A stretch of DNA of 8,929 nt, taken from NCBI GenBank assembly GCA_943327025.2, contig CALPVO020000079.1:1-8929 (forward strand), in the 5' to 3' direction. The position numbers were made by a program, and so were the translations under genes. This DNA is from Janthinobacterium lividum (lineage in GTDB: Bacteria > Pseudomonadota > Gammaproteobacteria > Steroidobacterales > Steroidobacteraceae). Shown here piece after piece: positions 5,952 to 8,929 of the stretch (the first letter of the stretch is position 1; every line of letters begins with the position of its first letter). Below the pieces are notes generated by a model. That model had not been told where the DNA came from and did no database searches. It saw nothing but the letters and a program-made list of their open reading frames with translations.

Positions 5952-7202
5952 ATGACCCTCGTCCTTGTCGGACTCAACCACAAGACCGCTCCTGTCGACG
6001 TTCGCGAGAAGGTAGCCTTCGGTCCTGCGCAGCTCGCTGCGGCGCTACAGGACCTGGCAGGCCCCGCCGGCGTGCAGGAAGGCATCATCGTGTCCACCTG
6101 CAACCGCACCGAACTGTACTGCGTACTCGAGGGCGGTTCGATGGCGGACCCGGCCGCGTGGCTACAGCAGTGGCATAACCAGCCCGGCCTGCTGGAGCAT
6201 CTCTACCGCCTCGAAGGCGACGCCGCCGTCCAGCACGCCTTCCAAGTGGCGGCCGGCCTCGACTCCATGGTCATCGGCGAGCCACAAATTCTGGGGCAAC
6301 TGAAAGACGCCTACCGGGCAGCGCAAGCCGCCGGCACCTCCGGCGTGGTGCTGAACCGCTTGTTCCAAGCGACCTTTACCGTGGCCAAGCGCGTGCGCAC
6401 GGAAACCAACATCGGCGCCAACGCCGTGTCGGTCGCCTCAGCGGCCGTGGGGCTAGCCCGGCAGATTTTCTCGGGCCTCGAGCACCACACCGCGCTCTTG
6501 GTGGGTGCCGGCGAAACCATCGCCCTCACCGCCCGCCATCTGCACGCGCACGGCCTGCGCCGCATGATCATCGCCAACCGCACGTTGGCACGTGCCGAGG
6601 CTCTGGCTGAAGAGTTCAACGCCTCCGCAATCACGCTCGATTCACTGGCACAGCACTTGCCGCAGGCCGACATCGTCATTTCCTCGACGGCGAGCCCCGT
6701 GCCGGTCATCACGCTGCGCGACACCAAGGCAGCGTTGGCCGCACGCAAGCGCAAGCCCATCTTCATGGTCGACATCGCCGTACCACGCGATATCGAACCG
6801 GAGGTGGGTGAACTGGAGGACATTTACCTCTACTCGCTGGACGATTTGCAGCAGTTCATCCGCGACAACCTGCAAGCGCGTCATGACGCAGCCGACCACG
6901 CGCGGACCCTCATCGAAGAAGAAGTGCACCACTTCCATGTGGCGCTACGCGGACAAGATGCCGTGCCAGCCATCCGCGCCTTGCGCGCCACGGCTGAAGC
7001 GCGCCGCCAACAAACGCTGGAGCAGGCGCAGCGTCTTATGGCCTCGGGCAAGACCCCCGACGAGGCGCTGGAATACCTGGCCACCACGCTCACTGCGCGG
7101 CTCATTCATGTCCCCACGCAAGCGCTGCGCGAAGCCGGCGAGCAAGGCGATGCCGATTTGGTCGAAGCCGCACGCCGCCTATTCGGGCTGGAACGCAAAT
7201 GA
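5952..7202 (+). CDS. hemA: Glutamyl-tRNA reductase
   Basis: It reduces the glutamate of Glu-tRNA(Glu) with NADPH to glutamate-1-semialdehyde, the committed step of C5-pathway tetrapyrrole (heme) synthesis. From the ATG at 5952 the product is 416 residues (E. coli 418). The N-terminus [16 protein letters not shown] is family-typical, and the catalytic cysteine falls exactly at position 50 in [27 protein letters not shown] follows, then the NADPH-binding GAGET (185-189) and a helical dimerisation region ending at RLFGLERK. Frame is open upstream to 5883, but that extension adds sequence absent from the family. The ATG is preceded by no clear SD, so initiation may be weak or leader-dependent. 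The stop overlaps the prfA ATG (ATGA, 7199-7202). It diverges from the TPR gene. Confidence 0.97.
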   Translation: MTLVLVGLNHKTAPVDVREKVAFGPAQLAAALQDLAGPAGVQEGIIVSTCNRTELYCVLEGGSMADPAAWLQQWHNQPGLLEHLYRLEGDAAVQHAFQVAAGLDSMVIGEPQILGQLKDAYRAAQAAGTSGVVLNRLFQATFTVAKRVRTETNIGANAVSVASAAVGLARQIFSGLEHHTALLVGAGETIALTARHLHAHGLRRMIIANRTLARAEALAEEFNASAITLDSLAQHLPQADIVISSTASPVPVITLRDTKAALAARKRKPIFMVDIAVPRDIEPEVGELEDIYLYSLDDLQQFIRDNLQARHDAADHARTLIEEEVHHFHVALRGQDAVPAIRALRATAEARRQQTLEQAQRLMASGKTPDEALEYLATTLTARLIHVPTQALREAGEQGDADLVEAARRLFGLERK

Positions 7203-8281
7203 AAGAAGCTTTACGCCGCCGCATCGAGATGCTCGCGGAACGTTCCGTGGAAGTAGGCCGCCTGCTGGCCGAGCCTCAAGTCATGAATACCCCCGGGCAG
7301 TTCCGCGAACTGTCCATGGAGTTTTCGCGTTTGGCGCCTGTGGCAGAACGCTGGGCCGCCTACACCGCGCTGGAAACGGAACGCGTGGCTGCCGTGGCCA
7401 TGGGGCAAGACCCGGACCCGGAAGTACGGGACATGGCGGACGATGAAGTGCGTGCCATCGACACGCGCCTCGCCGCCAACGGCGAGGAACTGCTGGGCTA
7501 TTTGGTGCCGGCCGACCCCCTCGACGCGCACGATGTATTTCTGGAAATTCGCGCCGCGGCCGGTGGTGACGAAGCCGCCATTTTTGCTGGCGACTTGTTC
7601 CGCATGTACTGCAAGTACGCCGACGCGCAAGGCTGGAAGATGGAACTGCTATCGGAAAGCCGCGGCGAACATGGCGGCTACAAGGAAGTGGTGAGCCGCG
7701 TCGCCGGACGCGACGTATATTCGCGCCTGAAGTTCGAAAGCGGCACGCACCGCGTGCAGCGTGTACCGGCCACTGAAGCGCAAGGCCGCATCCATACCAG
7801 CACCTGCACTGTCGCCGTGTTACCGGAACAAGACGAAGTACAAGACGTAGTACTGAACGAAGCGGAACTGCGCGTGGATACTTTCCGCGCCAGTGGCGCC
7901 GGCGGCCAGCATGTGAACAAGACGGATTCCGCCATTCGCATCACGCACTTGCCCAGTGGGCTGGTGGTGGAGTGTCAGGACGAACGCAGCCAGCACAAGA
8001 ACCGTTCGCGCGCCATGTCCTTGCTGAAGGCGAAACTGCAGGCTGCCGAACGCGAAAAGCGCGAAGCCGCCACCGCGCAAACGCGCCGCCTGCAAGTGGG
8101 CACCGGCGACCGCAGCGAACGGATTCGTACCTACAACTTCCCGCAGGGCCGTCTGACGGACCATCGCATCGAACTGACGCTCTACAAACTGCAGGCCATT
8201 GCCGATGGCGCCTTGGATGAAGTCATCACCCCGCTGTCGCGCGAATGGCGCGCCGAGCAGTTGGCGGCGCTGGGCGGCTAA
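7199..8281 (+). CDS. prfA: Peptide chain release factor 1
   Basis: RF1 recognises UAA and UAG in the ribosomal A site and triggers peptide release. The 360-residue length is the usual one. The codon-recognition tripeptide is PAT (190-192, in [17 protein letters not shown]), the RF1 type rather than the SPF of RF2. The catalytic GGQ motif is at 235-237 in [21 protein letters not shown], with Gln237 as the substrate of the downstream PrmC. The C-terminus has the usual [30 protein letters not shown] block. Its ATG overlaps the hemA TGA (ATGA), indicating translational coupling; a weak GGAA lies just upstream inside hemA. Its own stop is TAA, one of its own targets. prmC starts 67 nt downstream. 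Confidence 0.98.
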   Translation: MKEALRRRIEMLAERSVEVGRLLAEPQVMNTPGQFRELSMEFSRLAPVAERWAAYTALETERVAAVAMGQDPDPEVRDMADDEVRAIDTRLAANGEELLGYLVPADPLDAHDVFLEIRAAAGGDEAAIFAGDLFRMYCKYADAQGWKMELLSESRGEHGGYKEVVSRVAGRDVYSRLKFESGTHRVQRVPATEAQGRIHTSTCTVAVLPEQDEVQDVVLNEAELRVDTFRASGAGGQHVNKTDSAIRITHLPSGLVVECQDERSQHKNRSRAMSLLKAKLQAAEREKREAATAQTRRLQVGTGDRSERIRTYNFPQGRLTDHRIELTLYKLQAIADGALDEVITPLSREWRAEQLAALGG

Positions 8282-8348
8282 GGGAGCGCGGCGTGCGTCT
8301 TTGCACGTAAGGCAGCCCATCACTCGTGCATTTTAAATACCCTTGCCC
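8282..8348 (+). promoter_or_regulatory. prfA-prmC gap with a small hairpin and AT-rich -10-like box
   Basis: This 67-nt gap is unlike the overlapping hemA-prfA junction. It holds a short inverted repeat CGTGC (8292-8296) / GCACG (8303-8307) and an AT-rich TTTTAAAT (8331-8338) 10 nt before the prmC ATG. TTAAAT could be a -10 box giving a very short or absent leader. I see no -35 at the right distance and no SD before the ATG. Evidence for an internal promoter is therefore weak. Confidence 0.25.
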
Positions 8349-8929
8349 ATGAACAGTTTCACCATCGCCAGCCTGCTGGCTAACGGCACCGTTCAACTCG
8401 CCGCGGGTGCGGAGTGGGTGCGCGAAGACGCGGCAAGCGAAGCGGAATATTTGCTGGCCACAGCGCTTGGCTTGAACCGCACACAGTTGCGACTGCGCTT
8501 GGACGCGCTAGTACCGGCTGACGTTGCCGCACGCTTTCACGACCATATCGCCCGCCGTGCCGCCGGCGAACCCGTGGCGTATCTCCACGGCGAGCGCGAG
8601 TTCTGGTCGCTGCCCTTGCGCGTCGGCCCAGGCGTGCTGGTACCGCGCCCCGACACCGAATGTTTGGTGGAAGTGGCGCTGCGGTTTTTGCAGGGGCAGG
8701 CAACGGTTAGCGTGCTGGACCTCGGCACCGGCAGTGGCGCCATTGCGCTGGCTTTGGCGAGCGAACTGCCTGCCGCGCGCATCGTCGCCGTGGAATTGTC
8801 GCCAACTGCCTTGGCCATAGCTGCGAACAACATCGCGCGCCTCGCCCCCGGCCGGGTGGAACTGCTGCAGGGCAACTGGTTCGCGCCGGTTGGGGCGCAG
8901 CGTTTCACCTGCATCGTGTCGAACCCACC
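8349..8929 (+). CDS. prmC: Release factor glutamine methyltransferase, 3' truncated by window
   Basis: PrmC uses S-adenosylmethionine to N5-methylate the glutamine of the GGQ motif in RF1 and RF2, speeding termination. The window holds 193 codons of a protein that is usually about 280 residues, open to the last base. Visible are the N-terminal helical domain, RRAAGEPVAYLHGEREFWSL, the linker motif VPRPDTE, the SAM-binding loop LDLGTGSGAIALAL, and VAVELSPTALAIAANN, with the acidic residue that usually contacts the ribose. The sequence stops within the catalytic NPPY, of which N-P and the start of the next P codon are present. It lies 67 nt after prfA, its substrate gene. The ATG at 8349 is chosen by homology; there is no SD. 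Confidence 0.96.
   Translation, partial: MNSFTIASLLANGTVQLAAGAEWVREDAASEAEYLLATALGLNRTQLRLRLDALVPADVAARFHDHIARRAAGEPVAYLHGEREFWSLPLRVGPGVLVPRPDTECLVEVALRFLQGQATVSVLDLGTGSGAIALALASELPAARIVAVELSPTALAIAANNIARLAPGRVELLQGNWFAPVGAQRFTCIVSNP

Noticed and set aside
5852..6109. N-terminal extension of the TPR protein
   Set aside because: The extension would overlap the hemA 5' end and place the clear signal peptide about 86 residues inside the protein. The ATG at 5851 is the natural start.
8292..8307. Hairpin after prfA as a terminator
   Set aside because: The stem is only 5 bp and no T-run follows it, so termination is not supported.
1..8929. A novel multi-gene system, mobile element or CRISPR array
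   Set aside because: All genes but the TPR protein are identifiable core genes in a known conserved order. I saw no transposase, integrase, spaced direct repeats, attachment site or island of foreign composition.

Overview
This window is an ordinary housekeeping segment of a GC-rich gammaproteobacterial chromosome. I see no mobile element, CRISPR array, phage gene, defence locus or undescribed multi-gene system. The gene order tRNA-Gln/prs/rplY/pth beside ispE and lolB, divergent from hemA-prfA-prmC, matches what I recall for Pseudomonas and other gammaproteobacteria. The high GC, the frequent lack of Shine-Dalgarno (SD) sequences and the L25 protein with an Ala/Pro/Lys tail would fit a Xanthomonadales- or Nevskiales-like lineage, but genus cannot be told from the sequence alone.

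Layout. A roughly 100-bp divergent intergenic region (5852-5951) separates two transcription units. Leftward (minus strand), in transcription order: a secreted TPR-repeat protein (5851-4160), lolB (4108-3494), ispE (about 3497-2574), tRNA-Gln(UUG) (2561-2487), prs (2435-1482), rplY (1383-676) and pth (582 to beyond position 1; nearly complete). Rightward (plus strand): hemA (5952-7202), prfA (7199-8281, overlapping hemA by 4 nt) and prmC (8349 to beyond the window end; cut at its NPPY motif). Coding density is high and no gap over 300 bases lacks a gene.

How the genes relate. The rightward unit begins with the glutamyl-tRNA-consuming first step of tetrapyrrole synthesis (HemA). It continues with release factor 1 and PrmC, the methyltransferase that modifies the GGQ glutamine of release factors. 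The leftward unit mixes envelope and metabolic functions (TPR protein, lipoprotein acceptor LolB, IspE of the MEP isoprenoid pathway, PRPP synthetase) with translation functions (tRNA-Gln, ribosomal protein L25, peptidyl-tRNA hydrolase).

The most noteworthy material lies between genes. There are strong minus-strand hairpins in three successive junctions (tRNA-Gln/prs, prs/rplY, rplY/pth), a possible leaderless start of the TPR gene, an AT-rich pocket ahead of lolB, and a 33-bp tandem duplication in the L25 tail. Several genes lack a visible SD, whereas prs and rplY have clear ones.
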